In this document: positions 8,627-17,503 of the stretch, piece by piece
Numbering within the stretch: position 1 is the stretch's first letter
Layout of the letters: the number at the start of each line of letters is the position of its first letter
From: Oceanobacillus rekensis
GTDB lineage: Bacteria > Bacillota > Bacilli > Bacillales > Amphibacillaceae
Assembly: GCF_002153375.1 (NCBI RefSeq)
Contig: NZ_MTBQ01000002.1
Location: 64,223-128,222 of the forward strand
DNA length: 64,000 nt
Direction: 5' to 3'
The notes under the pieces: generated by a model
What the model was told of the DNA's origin: nothing
Database searches by the model: none
The model's input: only the letters and a program-made list of their open reading frames with translations
Position numbers and translations under genes: made by a program

Positions 8627-9889
8627 ATGATTCTAAAAAATGCAAAGCTTTATGGCCAGGAAGGCAGATGGAATATTGGGGTGAAAGGAGAGCAAATTAA
8701 GACGATTACGCCTCATACAAGTCAAAACGAGACAAGTGATGTGAACGTTATCGATCTTCAAGGGAAAATTGTACTGCCTCCATATGTAGAACCGCATATT
8801 CATCTTGACTATGCGCTGACAGCAGGAACACCAAGATGGAATCAATCGGGTTCTGTCTTTGAGGGAATTGAAATTTGGTCTGAACGGAAACAAATTGCCA
8901 ACGAAACAAAGGATGATATTAAAAAACGTGCCTTAAAGGCGATAAAAATGCAGCTAAAGCATGGTATTCAGCATGTCCGCACCCATGTAGATGTAAGTGA
9001 TCCGAAATTAAGAGGGTTAGAAGCCTTACTGGAAGTGAAAGAGGAAATAAAACCTTGGATGGATTTACAACTTGTAGCGCTTCCCCAAGAAGGGCTTTAC
9101 ACGAAATCAGATGGGGAAGAGTTGCTGATTAAGGCACTGGAAATGGGAGCGGACGTTGTCGGTGGTATTCCACATTATGAATTAACTCGCGAAGATGGTG
9201 TTCAGTCCGTATTAAAGGCACTGGAACTTGCGGTGAAATATGATAAACTCGTCGATATTCATTGTGATGAGATTGATGATGATCAATCAAGATATATTGA
9301 AGTACTTGCAGGGGAATCGCTGAAATTAGGTATGGGTGACCGTGTTACCGCAAGTCACACAACCGCAATGGCCTCGTATAGTAATGCATATACGTACAAG
9401 CTGTTCCAAACCTTGAGAAAAGCTAAAATTCATTTCGTTGCGCTGCCAAAGGCCAACTTGCATTTACAAGGGAGATTTGATAATTATCCAACTCGTCGGG
9501 GACTAACACGAGTGAAAGAGTTACTAAATGAAGGAATAAATGTTTGCTTTGGCCTTGATTCCATCATGGATCCTTGGTACCCGCTTGGCGATGGCAATCT
9601 CATGGATGTTGTTGACACAGGCCTACATGCTTGTCACATGACAGACCATGACCACATCGTGACTGCACTGAATCTAATCACAACTAATGGAGCCAAGGCA
9701 TTAGGAATCGAAGAAGGTTATGGCATAAAAGAAGGGAATAAAGCAAACCTGATTGTCATTGATTCTGATTCAGAATATGAAGCGATTCGCACACAGGCAA
9801 CCGTGCTCTACTCCATTCGAAATGGAAAAGTGATGGTGGAAACGAAACCTGCAGAAACAACCATCGATGTACCGGGTCTTTTATGGTAG
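8627..9889 (+). CDS. codA: Cytosine deaminase-like amidohydrolase
   Basis: 420-residue metal-dependent amidohydrolase, close in length and motifs to E. coli CodA. Metal and catalytic residues are visible: His57 and His59 (EPHIHLD), His212 and Glu215 (DIHCDEIDD), His244 (SHTTAM) and Asp311 (GLDSIMDPWYPLG). CodA hydrolyses cytosine to uracil and ammonia; the substrate here may also be a related cyclic amide. The start has GGAG upstream (AGGAGTTGTTTTACGA). No cytosine permease lies next to it. The divergent AbgT-type transporter is the nearest candidate partner, by position only. Confidence 0.85.
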   Translation: MILKNAKLYGQEGRWNIGVKGEQIKTITPHTSQNETSDVNVIDLQGKIVLPPYVEPHIHLDYALTAGTPRWNQSGSVFEGIEIWSERKQIANETKDDIKKRALKAIKMQLKHGIQHVRTHVDVSDPKLRGLEALLEVKEEIKPWMDLQLVALPQEGLYTKSDGEELLIKALEMGADVVGGIPHYELTREDGVQSVLKALELAVKYDKLVDIHCDEIDDDQSRYIEVLAGESLKLGMGDRVTASHTTAMASYSNAYTYKLFQTLRKAKIHFVALPKANLHLQGRFDNYPTRRGLTRVKELLNEGINVCFGLDSIMDPWYPLGDGNLMDVVDTGLHACHMTDHDHIVTALNLITTNGAKALGIEEGYGIKEGNKANLIVIDSDSEYEAIRTQATVLYSIRNGKVMVETKPAETTIDVPGLLW

Positions 9890-9911
9890 GGTATTCATTC
9901 CTGAAAACATT

Positions 9912-9944
9912 GGGAGATGGGGTCGAATCAAGGTCCCCATGTCC
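9912..9944. terminator. GC-rich hairpin after the CodA-like gene
   Basis: GGGAGATGGGGTC pairs with GTCCCCATGTCCC. It is similar to a GGGACA...TGTCCC motif near 23.7 kb and may be a second small repeat family. It probably acts as a terminator between the convergent deaminase and acetyltransferase genes. Confidence 0.5.
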
Positions 9945-9961
9945 CGTATCATGTTAATTTT

Positions 9962-10468
9962 TCATAATAAACGATGATATCTTAATGCTTTAAAATCTTC
10001 TCCTTCAATAATTCCGTACTCATCTTGCTCATGGATAAACTGAAAACCCTTTGCCTCATAAAATGGAATGCCCTTCCTATTTCCTTTCGTAACATTCACC
10101 CACTGTACTTTTGCACCATATTCGATGAGCTCTTTTGTAACTGCCTCAAGAATCATCGTACCAATACCCTCTTTTGTACGCTCGGGATCTAGATATAGGG
10201 TATGTAATTCACCATGATCTTCACTAATCATTCCACCAACACCAGCACCTAAGACTTTTCCATCTTCTACTGCAACCATCCAGCCATTCCATTCCGGGTT
10301 AGTCGTTGTGACTTCCTTCAACAGTCTGCTAGGCGTATAAAATTCACTAATCAGTCGTTCGATGTATTCAGTTGTTAGAATATCACTATAGGTGGCCCAA
10401 TAACTATTAATACAAACTTTCGCTATTCCATCGATATGCTCTTCTGTCGCTTTTAGAATTGTAATCAT
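9962..10468 (-). CDS. GNAT family N-acetyltransferase
   Basis: 168-residue single-domain protein of the GNAT fold. The core includes LHTLYLDPERTKEGIGTMIL, where the region after DPE corresponds to the acetyl-CoA binding loop (R-x-x-G-I-G). The C-terminal segment has the common NRKGIPFYEAKGFQF pattern. The acceptor is not predictable. The ATG at 10468 is preceded by AAAGGAGC. It appears to be a lone gene. Confidence 0.8.
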   Translation of the reverse strand: MITILKATEEHIDGIAKVCINSYWATYSDILTTEYIERLISEFYTPSRLLKEVTTTNPEWNGWMVAVEDGKVLGAGVGGMISEDHGELHTLYLDPERTKEGIGTMILEAVTKELIEYGAKVQWVNVTKGNRKGIPFYEAKGFQFIHEQDEYGIIEGEDFKALRYHRLL

Positions 10469-10712
10469 TACAAAGGCTCCTTTAAATAAATTTTACTTAT
10501 TTAATAATTGCAATTTTCAAATGTTATCTATATCTAGAATAATACGTAGGCATATAAAATGAAAGGATTATAAGAGAAATCGGATAGGGGCGGTAGATAA
10601 TTCGCTATCCCAGATTTACAGTTTCTATGGCTAGGTTTGCCTTTATGGCGACATAGCTTTACATGTGAATGATATTGTTTTCTAGATTGTCAAGCAGTCT
10701 TTTGGTTTAAAG

Positions 10713-10805
10713 ATGGAAGTCACATTCTCAACATGGACCGTGTTGGATACATTAATTTCTGTTTGTGGAATCGTATTAGTATTGATGCTTAGCCTGTTTG
10801 TTTAA
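10713..10805 (+). CDS. Possible 30-aa single-TM peptide or gene remnant
   Basis: The frame reads MEVTFSTWTVLDTLISVCGI followed by more hydrophobic residues, a single transmembrane helix. It ends just before a terminator. The ribosome binding site is poor (GGTTTAAAG), so it may instead be the tail of a decayed transporter gene. Confidence 0.25.
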   Translation: MEVTFSTWTVLDTLISVCGIVLVLMLSLFV

Positions 10806-10813
10806 AAATATAA

Positions 10814-10867
10814 AAAAACTGCTAGTGTCCAATGGCTTTGTTAGAAGCTGTACAACTAGCAGTTTTT
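10814..10867 (+). terminator. Hairpin terminator
   Basis: AAAAACTGCTAGT pairs with ACTAGCAGTTTTT and runs into a T-rich stretch. It implies a transcript ends here, possibly one carrying the 30-codon frame upstream. Confidence 0.7.
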
Positions 10868-10888
10868 ATTTTAGTTTATGTTCTAGAG

Positions 10889-10937
10889 CCATCAAGTTAG
10901 TATACTATCAAAACCATAAATATAGTAAGTTTGATGG
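10889..10937. repeat. Imperfect inverted repeat CCATCAAGTTAGTATA
   Basis: The left arm CCATCAAGTTAGTATAC faces the right arm, which reads CCATCAAACTTACTATAT on the other strand. The 13-base core CCATCAAACTTAC recurs exactly at 13737-13749. Confidence 0.5.
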
Positions 10938-11018
10938 TTAATACATTACGTATTTAGCCAAGGTATTTCTTTAGATTCGCAATTCCATGGCAAATTATAT
11001 CGTTCAGCTATGCTGAAT

Positions 11019-12005
11019 TCAGCTTGTTGAATCGACTTTTAAGATAATTTTCCCGATGTTTTTGTTTTGTTCCATGTGCAGGTGTGCTTGTTGAATATCC
11101 TCAAAAGCAAATACACGGTCGACAATCGGCTTAAGCTGCTTACTTTCAAAATAATTTAGAGCATTTGTGGCAAAATCTGCTGTCAGTTCCGCCTTGTACT
11201 GATTACTTCTTGGTGTAAGCAGTGTGCCTGTCAACTGAATCCGTTTAGACATCAGATCTCTTAAACTTACTTCTTCTATTTTCGCTCCGCCTAATACGCC
11301 AATTAGTATCCAGCGTCCATCTACCTTGATGCTGGCCATATTTTTATCCCAGTAAGATGCTCCGATAAAGTCCAGAATTAAATCAACACCTTGTCCATCT
11401 GTCGCTCGCAATACTTCCTCAGCAAAATCTTGCTCCTTATAGTTGATACAGTGATCTGCGCCTAATGACTGGGCAAAATCCAGTTTCTCTTTTGAACCAG
11501 CAGTAGTGATGACTGTCGCCCCGACAAGTTGTTTCGCAAGTTGGATCGCTGCTGTTCCGACACCGCTTCCACCGGCATGAATGAGTACTGTTTCGCCCTT
11601 GCTTAATCGCCCTAACCAAAATAACGTTTGATAAGCAGTTAAGAATACTTCAGAAATCGCTGCTGCCTCTTCAAATAATAAGCCTTCCGGAATGACCATC
11701 GCCCGGTCAGCAGGCATAACAGCATATTCTGCATATCCGCCGCCATTCACAAGTCCCATTACGCTTGTTCCGACTTTTACTTCTGTTCCCGGTCCAGCTT
11801 TTTCAACAATCCCCGCAACTTCAATCCCCAAAACTGGATTCTTCAAATAACCTGAACGGCCTTCGCGGTTGACGATGTCCGATCGGTTAACAGCGGCCGA
11901 CTTCACTTTGATTAACAATTCACCTTCGTGCGGTTCCGGTTTCGGCTGTTCTGATTCTTGTAATTGTTCCGGACCGCCTGGCTTTTTCACAATGATAGCC
12001 TTCAT
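11019..12005 (-). CDS. NAD(P)H quinone oxidoreductase, PIG3 family (MDR)
   Basis: 328-residue zinc-independent medium-chain dehydrogenase/reductase. It shows the GroES-like N-terminal half (SAAVNRSDIVNREG), then the nucleotide-binding motif HAGGSGVGTAAIQLAK and a Rossmann half ending near the C-terminus. These features are typical of the p53-inducible gene 3 quinone oxidoreductases, which reduce quinones or enones with NADPH. No structural or catalytic zinc cysteines are present. The ATG at 12005 follows GGAGAGGAG. It may help handle quinones made by aromatic metabolism, but nothing in the sequence proves this. Confidence 0.85.
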   Translation of the reverse strand: MKAIIVKKPGGPEQLQESEQPKPEPHEGELLIKVKSAAVNRSDIVNREGRSGYLKNPVLGIEVAGIVEKAGPGTEVKVGTSVMGLVNGGGYAEYAVMPADRAMVIPEGLLFEEAAAISEVFLTAYQTLFWLGRLSKGETVLIHAGGSGVGTAAIQLAKQLVGATVITTAGSKEKLDFAQSLGADHCINYKEQDFAEEVLRATDGQGVDLILDFIGASYWDKNMASIKVDGRWILIGVLGGAKIEEVSLRDLMSKRIQLTGTLLTPRSNQYKAELTADFATNALNYFESKQLKPIVDRVFAFEDIQQAHLHMEQNKNIGKIILKVDSTS

Positions 12006-12128
12006 ATATTGTTTCTCCTCTCCTAACGTATTTATCTTTCTTCAAGAAGTGCTTTTTAGCTGCAGGAGTTGAATTCCCCTTTATTTTAAGCTTAATGAAC
12101 GAAGAAACGTCTTTATGTAAACCAAACC

Positions 12129-13502
12129 TCAGACGATATCTTGCTCTTCTTCAATTTCTTCCTTATTCTGTTTCTTTCTCTTTCTCCCAGTATTTTCAAT
12201 TGTAAAATACAAGACAACTCCCAGAATTAAAGCAGGCGCAGCACCGTAAATCGCTAGAACAATAGCCATAATTCCGGCAACACCCATCTCTACTTCCGTT
12301 TTCACTTGTTTCATACCGATTGTTATACATAAATAACCTGTTAAAATCAATGTAATCGAGAGAGCAATCGGTAAAAATGGACGGAAGAAAGTAACTAGTG
12401 GAAGCATGAATATACCTATGGAAAAAGCAATAAGCATTGTGTTTGTGCCTGAGTAAATACTATCCATTGCTTTTCTACCCTTCGTATATCTTTCCGTTAC
12501 AGAAGCAACACCGGCAGTATAGATTGGTCCCGACATCCCAGGATGCGGTGCAAATAAGCCATTTAACAGATTTCTGACAAATGTTAATAGATGCATTTGA
12601 CTAAAGCTATAGGAGATTTTTTCATCTTTTCGTGCTTCGCTAGCCCTCTTAACCATTTGTTCCCCAACAATAATATCTCCATAAGCAATAATGTAAGCCA
12701 ATACTGCAGTTGGAACAGCTGCTATTAACAAATCAATTCCAGGAAATCCAATAACCCATGGAGTTAACTGCCAAACTTCAGAAATAGAAGGCACTGTAAT
12801 ACCCCATTCTATACTAGGAGTAGGGTACTCTCCAACAAGCCAGCCAACGAGTATTGCTGTAAGAATAGCTGGTACGATACCGTAACTTGCTATAAAGCGT
12901 ACAAATCGATTTTGAATGGACATTTTTTTGAAGTGCAAAGAAAACATTGTAAATAAACATAGCAAACCACCAACAGTTATCGCGATGGGAGTTTCAGCTA
13001 AACGTCCACCAGGTTCAATTTCAGTCATGATCGCCGCTATACCTGCCCCTATCAGAACACCAGCCTTTAATGATGGTGGTAAGTTAACAACTACTTTTTC
13101 CCCTAACCCACTGATTCCGAAAATTAGAAAGAGGAAAGCTAAAACTAATTGAACAGCAATAACAGCTTGTACCGCTTCAGCACCTGGTTCGAATCCTCCT
13201 ATAAAGACGACAATCAAAGGAATTAACGCAGTGATGAAACCGGATACAAAAGGAACTCCAAAAGTAGATGGAATTAGCATTAAAAATTGATTTAAAATCG
13301 TAATCGTTAATGCCGCTTCATAGGAAATCCCCATCACACTGGTCATGATTTCAATCATACCTAATCCTGCGGTAAACAAAACTACCCCTTGAATCAACTC
13401 CGGAGTTTCTAGTTTATAATGAATGAATGGTAATCTCATTTTATAGGGCCCTATTGGCCAGTATGGTTGTTCTGCACCATTTTTTCTTTTATACAAAGAC
13501 AA
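12129..13502 (-). CDS. NCS2/SLC23-like permease
   Basis: 457-residue membrane protein with about 12 hydrophobic segments and a short basic tail. Its layout and the segment LFAPHPGMSGPIYTAGVASV resemble the xanthine/uracil/ascorbate (NCS2, SLC23) and SulP families, which share a fold. I cannot assign a substrate. The start codon is TTG at 13502, supported by AGGGGTGA 7 bases upstream; no ATG with a site is near. A cre-like sequence lies about 25 bases upstream of the start, suggesting carbon catabolite control. Confidence 0.65.
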   Translation of the reverse strand: MSLYKRKNGAEQPYWPIGPYKMRLPFIHYKLETPELIQGVVLFTAGLGMIEIMTSVMGISYEAALTITILNQFLMLIPSTFGVPFVSGFITALIPLIVVFIGGFEPGAEAVQAVIAVQLVLAFLFLIFGISGLGEKVVVNLPPSLKAGVLIGAGIAAIMTEIEPGGRLAETPIAITVGGLLCLFTMFSLHFKKMSIQNRFVRFIASYGIVPAILTAILVGWLVGEYPTPSIEWGITVPSISEVWQLTPWVIGFPGIDLLIAAVPTAVLAYIIAYGDIIVGEQMVKRASEARKDEKISYSFSQMHLLTFVRNLLNGLFAPHPGMSGPIYTAGVASVTERYTKGRKAMDSIYSGTNTMLIAFSIGIFMLPLVTFFRPFLPIALSITLILTGYLCITIGMKQVKTEVEMGVAGIMAIVLAIYGAAPALILGVVLYFTIENTGRKRKKQNKEEIEEEQDIV

Positions 13503-14091
13503 AATATGTCACCCCTTCACAACGTAATCGCTTTCATTTTGAATGAATTATCTGTATCGCTACCTACTAACTTGTAAACTACTGAACTCTTGACTTCCTT
13601 TAAAAGTCGCTTATAAAATTGAGAGATAATAATTCGTTAAAACTATTTGTTAATTGTCGCTTATTTTATACTATCCGTTATTAGTATTTTGCGTCTTGTA
13701 GTAATATAATGTGAGACTGCTTTCTTTGAAAGTAATCCATCAAACTTACAAACAATCGCGACAACAGCTTAAATATCAAGGCTTTACAAATTTAACCCCC
13801 TCCTTTATTAGCGTACATCCAGTAAAAGGTGGAGAAAATCAAAGTACATCATTTTTCTCTGAATTTTCGTTTTTATTTTCCGTTTGCTAATATTCTGGTA
13901 ATATAACGACATATCAAGTAGTATAAAAAAATTGCTGATAAATGTCAACGATGAATTCTAATGCTTTAAATGAACTCCTGTAATCTAAACATGGGATAGG
14001 AAACATGGCGAGGTAAGAGCCGACTTGCTGCTAAATTATTATACTTGCTAAACTTTTATAAAAACAATGATTGATGGGGAGGATTGGTAAA
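13503..14091. other. 590-base AT-rich regulatory gap
   Basis: This divergent intergenic region separates the NCS2-like permease from the aromatic regulator. It contains a cre-like site at 13525 and one copy of CCATCAAACTTAC at 13737. No gene is visible. Both divergent promoters must lie here. Confidence 0.6.
13525..13538 (-). promoter_or_regulatory. cre-like site before the NCS2-like permease
   Basis: TGAAAGCGATTACG on the minus strand differs from the consensus TGWAANCGNTNNCA only at the last base. It lies just upstream of the permease ribosome binding site, where CcpA would block transcription. Confidence 0.5.
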
Positions 14092-15945
14092 ATGGAAATT
14101 CATGTCCCTAAAGAGATTTATCGTATTCAAGTCACAGATGCCAACCGAAAAATTATAACTTCTTCTTCTATATTTGGTATTCTTTTTGATCAACTTAAAA
14201 AGAATATCGGAGAAAATCGTGTCAAAAGTTTTTTGTTTCATTTTGGCTGGGAAATGGGGATCAACGATGGAAAAGAAGCATTAAAACAAAACTTACCGAT
14301 AGATGCCCTAATTAAGTATGGACCAAGGCTTCATATAAAAAATGGCCATATTGCAGGAATTAATCACCAATGCAAGGTGCAATTGGATCATAATGATAAC
14401 GTAACATCCGTACTAGGACAAGGTGTTTGGATTGAAAGTTATGAAGCAAGGGAATACAGGAAAATCCAAGGTATCTCGGATACACCAGTCTGCCACACAC
14501 TCGTGGGATATTCAAGCGGTTATATGTCGACGATTTTGAAAAAAACACTCCTGGCCAAAGAACTAACCTGTGTAGGCAGAGGTGACTCGGAATGCAGCTG
14601 GGTTATTAAAACAAAAGAAGAATGGGAAAGCGAAAATGAAGAAGATCTTCATTTTTTTAAAGATCAAACAATTATAAACGAGTTAAGTTATACCTATGAA
14701 CAACTGCTTGAACAGCAGAAATTCCTTGAAGGGCTAGCAGATTTCCAAAAGCAGCTAACCGAGGAGATAGTTGGTGGCAGTGACTTGGAAAAAGTAGCAA
14801 ATAGAGCTTTTGAACTTATACGGATCCCAATCACTATTGAAAATAGGGATTCCGAAAAGATTACGTATGCAGGGCTAACCGATGAACAATACACGATGTT
14901 AAAAGAGGATTTGGATGAATCTATGAAAGACTCGAAATCCATTCATGTAAATCACAAGGAAAAGGGAGAATCCATTACAACAGATATACAAAAGAGATTG
15001 GCCTTTCCAATAATTGTTCAGCAAAGAATTATTGGATACTGTTCATTTATATACACGAATGAGAAAAATATAGATTTTGAAAAAGACTACCTGCTCTTAG
15101 AACGTTTCAGCAATGCTATTTCCCTTATTCACCTAAACGAAAAGACAAAATTTGAATCCTTTGAACGAATGAAGGGAAACTTTCTAGAGCGAATTATCGA
15201 CGGCAATTTACCTAAAGCCGAGATGGTGAAGAGAGGTAATTATACTGGAGTGGATTTAACCAATCCATACTATATCATGGTAATGGATTATCAGCTGAAC
15301 CACCATTCCATCGAAGAAGAATTTCAGCTAGATGAGCAAATTTACGAAACAACAACTTATTATTTTAAAGAGAGAAATCAACACATCCTCGCAGGTCATC
15401 ATGAAGGGAAATTAACCGTCTATATCAGTATTGACCAATTAAAAGAACACCAAGCAGCTAAATTATTTACCGATTTCTATCAGTATTTACAAAGAAAATA
15501 TAAGAAGAATGAATTTGCTCTGGGAATAAGTAATATAGCTGATGATATTAAACAAATCACCAAGTATGTTGAAGAGGCTACGATTGCATTAGGGTTAAGT
15601 GCAGACAGTGGATTAACATTTTTTAATAATTTGGGAATTCTAGGTGTGTTAATTAGTTCAAAAAATAAACAGGCAATCAAACTTCTTGCCGAGAAAGAAT
15701 TAGGTCCACTGCTAGATGAAAAAAATGCAGATGAATTAATAAGAACATTATATTTATATTTATTAAACGGTGGAAAATTGGAAAAAACCACGTCAGACCT
15801 AACCTTATCCATGGGAGGGTTAAGACACAGAATTAGTAAAATAGAAGATTTACTGAATAGAGACTTACGTAATCCAAATGATATGCACGAGATATTGCTC
15901 ATTCTTCAGTCACTGATCGCATTAGGTGAATGGAGATTAAATTAA
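14092..15945 (+). CDS. XylR_N/V4R-PucR hybrid transcription regulator (phenol-sensor-like)
   Basis: 617-residue regulator. Residues ~25-100 match the XylR/DmpR N-terminal effector domain and ~105-175 the V4R segment. A helical linker (~195-235), a GAF-like region (~240-355) and a PucR/CdaR-type C-terminal half follow, with a final helix-turn-helix (about 550-617, GGLRHRISKIEDLLNRDL). Cys134, Glu157, Cys160 and Cys168 repeat the spacing C-x22-E-x2-C-x7-C of the zinc site recalled for the phenol sensor MopR (Cys155, Glu178, Cys181, Cys189). Trp113 falls where MopR Trp134 contacts phenol, and His86 is near the His106 position. The usual sigma-54 AAA+ domain is absent. The start at 14092 follows GGGGAGG. 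It probably activates the adjacent catabolic genes when a phenol is present (inference). Confidence 0.85.
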   Translation: MEIHVPKEIYRIQVTDANRKIITSSSIFGILFDQLKKNIGENRVKSFLFHFGWEMGINDGKEALKQNLPIDALIKYGPRLHIKNGHIAGINHQCKVQLDHNDNVTSVLGQGVWIESYEAREYRKIQGISDTPVCHTLVGYSSGYMSTILKKTLLAKELTCVGRGDSECSWVIKTKEEWESENEEDLHFFKDQTIINELSYTYEQLLEQQKFLEGLADFQKQLTEEIVGGSDLEKVANRAFELIRIPITIENRDSEKITYAGLTDEQYTMLKEDLDESMKDSKSIHVNHKEKGESITTDIQKRLAFPIIVQQRIIGYCSFIYTNEKNIDFEKDYLLLERFSNAISLIHLNEKTKFESFERMKGNFLERIIDGNLPKAEMVKRGNYTGVDLTNPYYIMVMDYQLNHHSIEEEFQLDEQIYETTTYYFKERNQHILAGHHEGKLTVYISIDQLKEHQAAKLFTDFYQYLQRKYKKNEFALGISNIADDIKQITKYVEEATIALGLSADSGLTFFNNLGILGVLISSKNKQAIKLLAEKELGPLLDEKNADELIRTLYLYLLNGGKLEKTTSDLTLSMGGLRHRISKIEDLLNRDLRNPNDMHEILLILQSLIALGEWRLN

Positions 15946-16003
15946 AAACGTATGCTTAGTCAACCTATTTTTTAGTCTTCAGTTAAAATATTTATCTTAA
16001 AGA

Positions 16004-16035
16004 GAGACCGTCATTCAAACAGTGGCGGTCTTTTA
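16004..16035 (+). terminator. Terminator of the XylR_N/PucR regulator
   Basis: AGACCGTC...GGCGGTCT forms a short stem followed by TTTTAAA, about 60 bases after the regulator stop codon. It separates the regulator transcript from the catabolic genes. Confidence 0.7.
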
Positions 16036-16085
16036 AATGGAATAAAAAGAGCACTTTTTGCTTTTTATTCCGTTAACAAGACAAT

Positions 16086-16101
16086 TTTTGCTCTAGATAA
16101 A
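16086..16101 (+). promoter_or_regulatory. Direct repeat TTTTGCTCTAGATAAA, copy 1
   Basis: This 16-base motif recurs with one change at 17422-17437. Both copies lie 65-105 bases upstream of catabolic genes. It is a candidate binding site for the upstream PucR-type regulator. Confidence 0.4.
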
Positions 16102-16128
16102 TTTCTGATAGTTCCTTATACTTTTATT

Positions 16129-16142
16129 TGTAAGCGATACCA
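16129..16142 (+). promoter_or_regulatory. CcpA cre site before the monooxygenase gene
   Basis: TGTAAGCGATACCA fits TGTAANCGNTNNCA at every position. It lies 50 bases upstream of the flavin monooxygenase start codon, a position consistent with glucose repression by CcpA. Confidence 0.75.
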
Positions 16143-16191
16143 ATAATCTAAACAAAATAAATATTAAAAGTTATCAAAAAGGAGTGCAACT

Positions 16192-17382
16192 ATGGTAAAC
16201 GCATTGTTAAACAAAACAGATAATGATACCATTCAAAAATTACTAGATGACGCAAAAGAAATTGGAAAATTAGCAGAAAGGGAATCCGCAGAAGCTGAAA
16301 AAAACGCATCAATTTCTGCTAATGTTGCTCAAGCGATTAAAGATTCACCGATTTCAAAAATATTATTACCAAAAGAATATGGTGGTCCTCAAGTTGATTT
16401 AAGAACGTTCGGGGAAATTGTTCGTACGGTGGCTTATTATAATGTTTCAGCTTCATGGCTGACATTTCTATATCCGCTTCATAACACACTTCCATCGTAT
16501 TTACCAAAAGAAGCAAGAGATGAGATCGTTAATCAGGGTGGGTTAATCAGTGATATCTTTGCTGCCATTGGAACGGCTGAAGAAGATGGCGATGGTTACC
16601 GCATTAGTGGTAAATGGAATTTTGCAAGTGGAGTTAATTATAGTGATTGGATCGGTGTTGGTGTAGATATGCAATTACCTGGTATGGACAAACCAGAAGT
16701 GTGTTTGCCTATTCTAAAAACATCGGATCTTCAAATCGTTGAGAACTGGGATACCTTTGGTCTTCGAGGTACAGGAAGTAATCAAATTATTGCCGACAAT
16801 GTATATGTACCTAAAGAAAGAATTCTTCCAGTATCACGTATGGAAGTAGATGGTAGACCACCAGAAGATGACTATGATAAAGACTATCCGTTCTATCATG
16901 TTCCATTCTTCCCAGCGTTTTACTTGGGATTCCCATATATGGCACTTGGCGGAACAAAGCGCATCATTGATGAATTCAAAAATGCTACTGAAAAACGCAG
17001 ACGTTTAATGGATAATGGTTTACTAGAGAGTGAATCTCCACGGAGTCAACGTGTAATGGCAGAAATAACAACTGATTTTCATGCAGCAGAAGCTTTAATG
17101 GATCAATATATTACAAAACTCGAAAATGCTCGAAACAATGTAGAAGAAACTTCAGCAGCAGAGTTCTTTGCTATTCGAACGAAAGTAACGAAAATTTGTA
17201 CAGAAATTGCTGTACGCGTTCTGCTAACACTCGGTGGAGCTGCATTATATAAAGGCGGACCAATTGAACAATTCTTCCGTGATGTTTTAGCCGTTGCTAC
17301 ACATAAAACTTCTCTATATGAGGACTCTGTTCAAGCATATGGGTTGGAATTATTCGGATTTGATAGTGGCGTTCGTGGTTAA
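16192..17382 (+). CDS. Flavin-dependent monooxygenase oxygenase subunit (HsaA-like, group D)
   Basis: 396-residue protein with the acyl-CoA dehydrogenase fold. Recognisable blocks are LPKEYGGPQVDLRTFGEI near residue 60, SGKWNFASGVNYSDWIGVGV near 140 and TFGLRGTGSNQIIADNVYVP near 190. This fits the oxygenase components of two-component monooxygenases (HsaA, HpaH/C2, DszC type) that hydroxylate phenols using reduced flavin supplied by a separate reductase. That reductase is probably the gene at 19558. With the dioxygenase and hydrolase that follow, the likely product is a catechol. The start follows AAGGAG, and a cre site lies 50 bases upstream. The phenolic substrate is not known. Confidence 0.8.
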   Translation: MVNALLNKTDNDTIQKLLDDAKEIGKLAERESAEAEKNASISANVAQAIKDSPISKILLPKEYGGPQVDLRTFGEIVRTVAYYNVSASWLTFLYPLHNTLPSYLPKEARDEIVNQGGLISDIFAAIGTAEEDGDGYRISGKWNFASGVNYSDWIGVGVDMQLPGMDKPEVCLPILKTSDLQIVENWDTFGLRGTGSNQIIADNVYVPKERILPVSRMEVDGRPPEDDYDKDYPFYHVPFFPAFYLGFPYMALGGTKRIIDEFKNATEKRRRLMDNGLLESESPRSQRVMAEITTDFHAAEALMDQYITKLENARNNVEETSAAEFFAIRTKVTKICTEIAVRVLLTLGGAALYKGGPIEQFFRDVLAVATHKTSLYEDSVQAYGLELFGFDSGVRG

Positions 17383-17421
17383 TAGGGTATGATTTTTTTA
17401 GCACATTATAAGATGTAAGCG

Positions 17422-17437
17422 TTTTGCTCTAGTTAAA
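17422..17437 (+). promoter_or_regulatory. Direct repeat TTTTGCTCTAGTTAAA, copy 2
   Basis: 15 of 16 bases match the copy at 16086-16101. It lies 67 bases upstream of the C-C hydrolase start and directly after TGTAAGCG, part of an imperfect cre-like sequence. This suggests an internal promoter in the cluster. Confidence 0.4.
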
Positions 17438-17503
17438 AGTATCTTAAATGAGGTATTTCTTTGATGATTTAGAAGATATATAAATTATTTGGAGGAAAAT
17501 TAA

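Larger units (their letters stand above)
10469..11018. other. 550-base gap with hairpins and a tiny ORF
   Basis: This AT-rich gap holds a 30-codon hydrophobic frame at 10713, a terminator at 10814 and an inverted repeat at 10889. GGATAG...CTATCC near 10585-10613 can also pair. No longer gene is visible on either strand. Confidence 0.6.

Noticed and set aside
11869-12072. Plus-strand frame over the quinone oxidoreductase start
   Set aside because: It is an antisense shadow of a well-supported gene and has no ribosome binding site.
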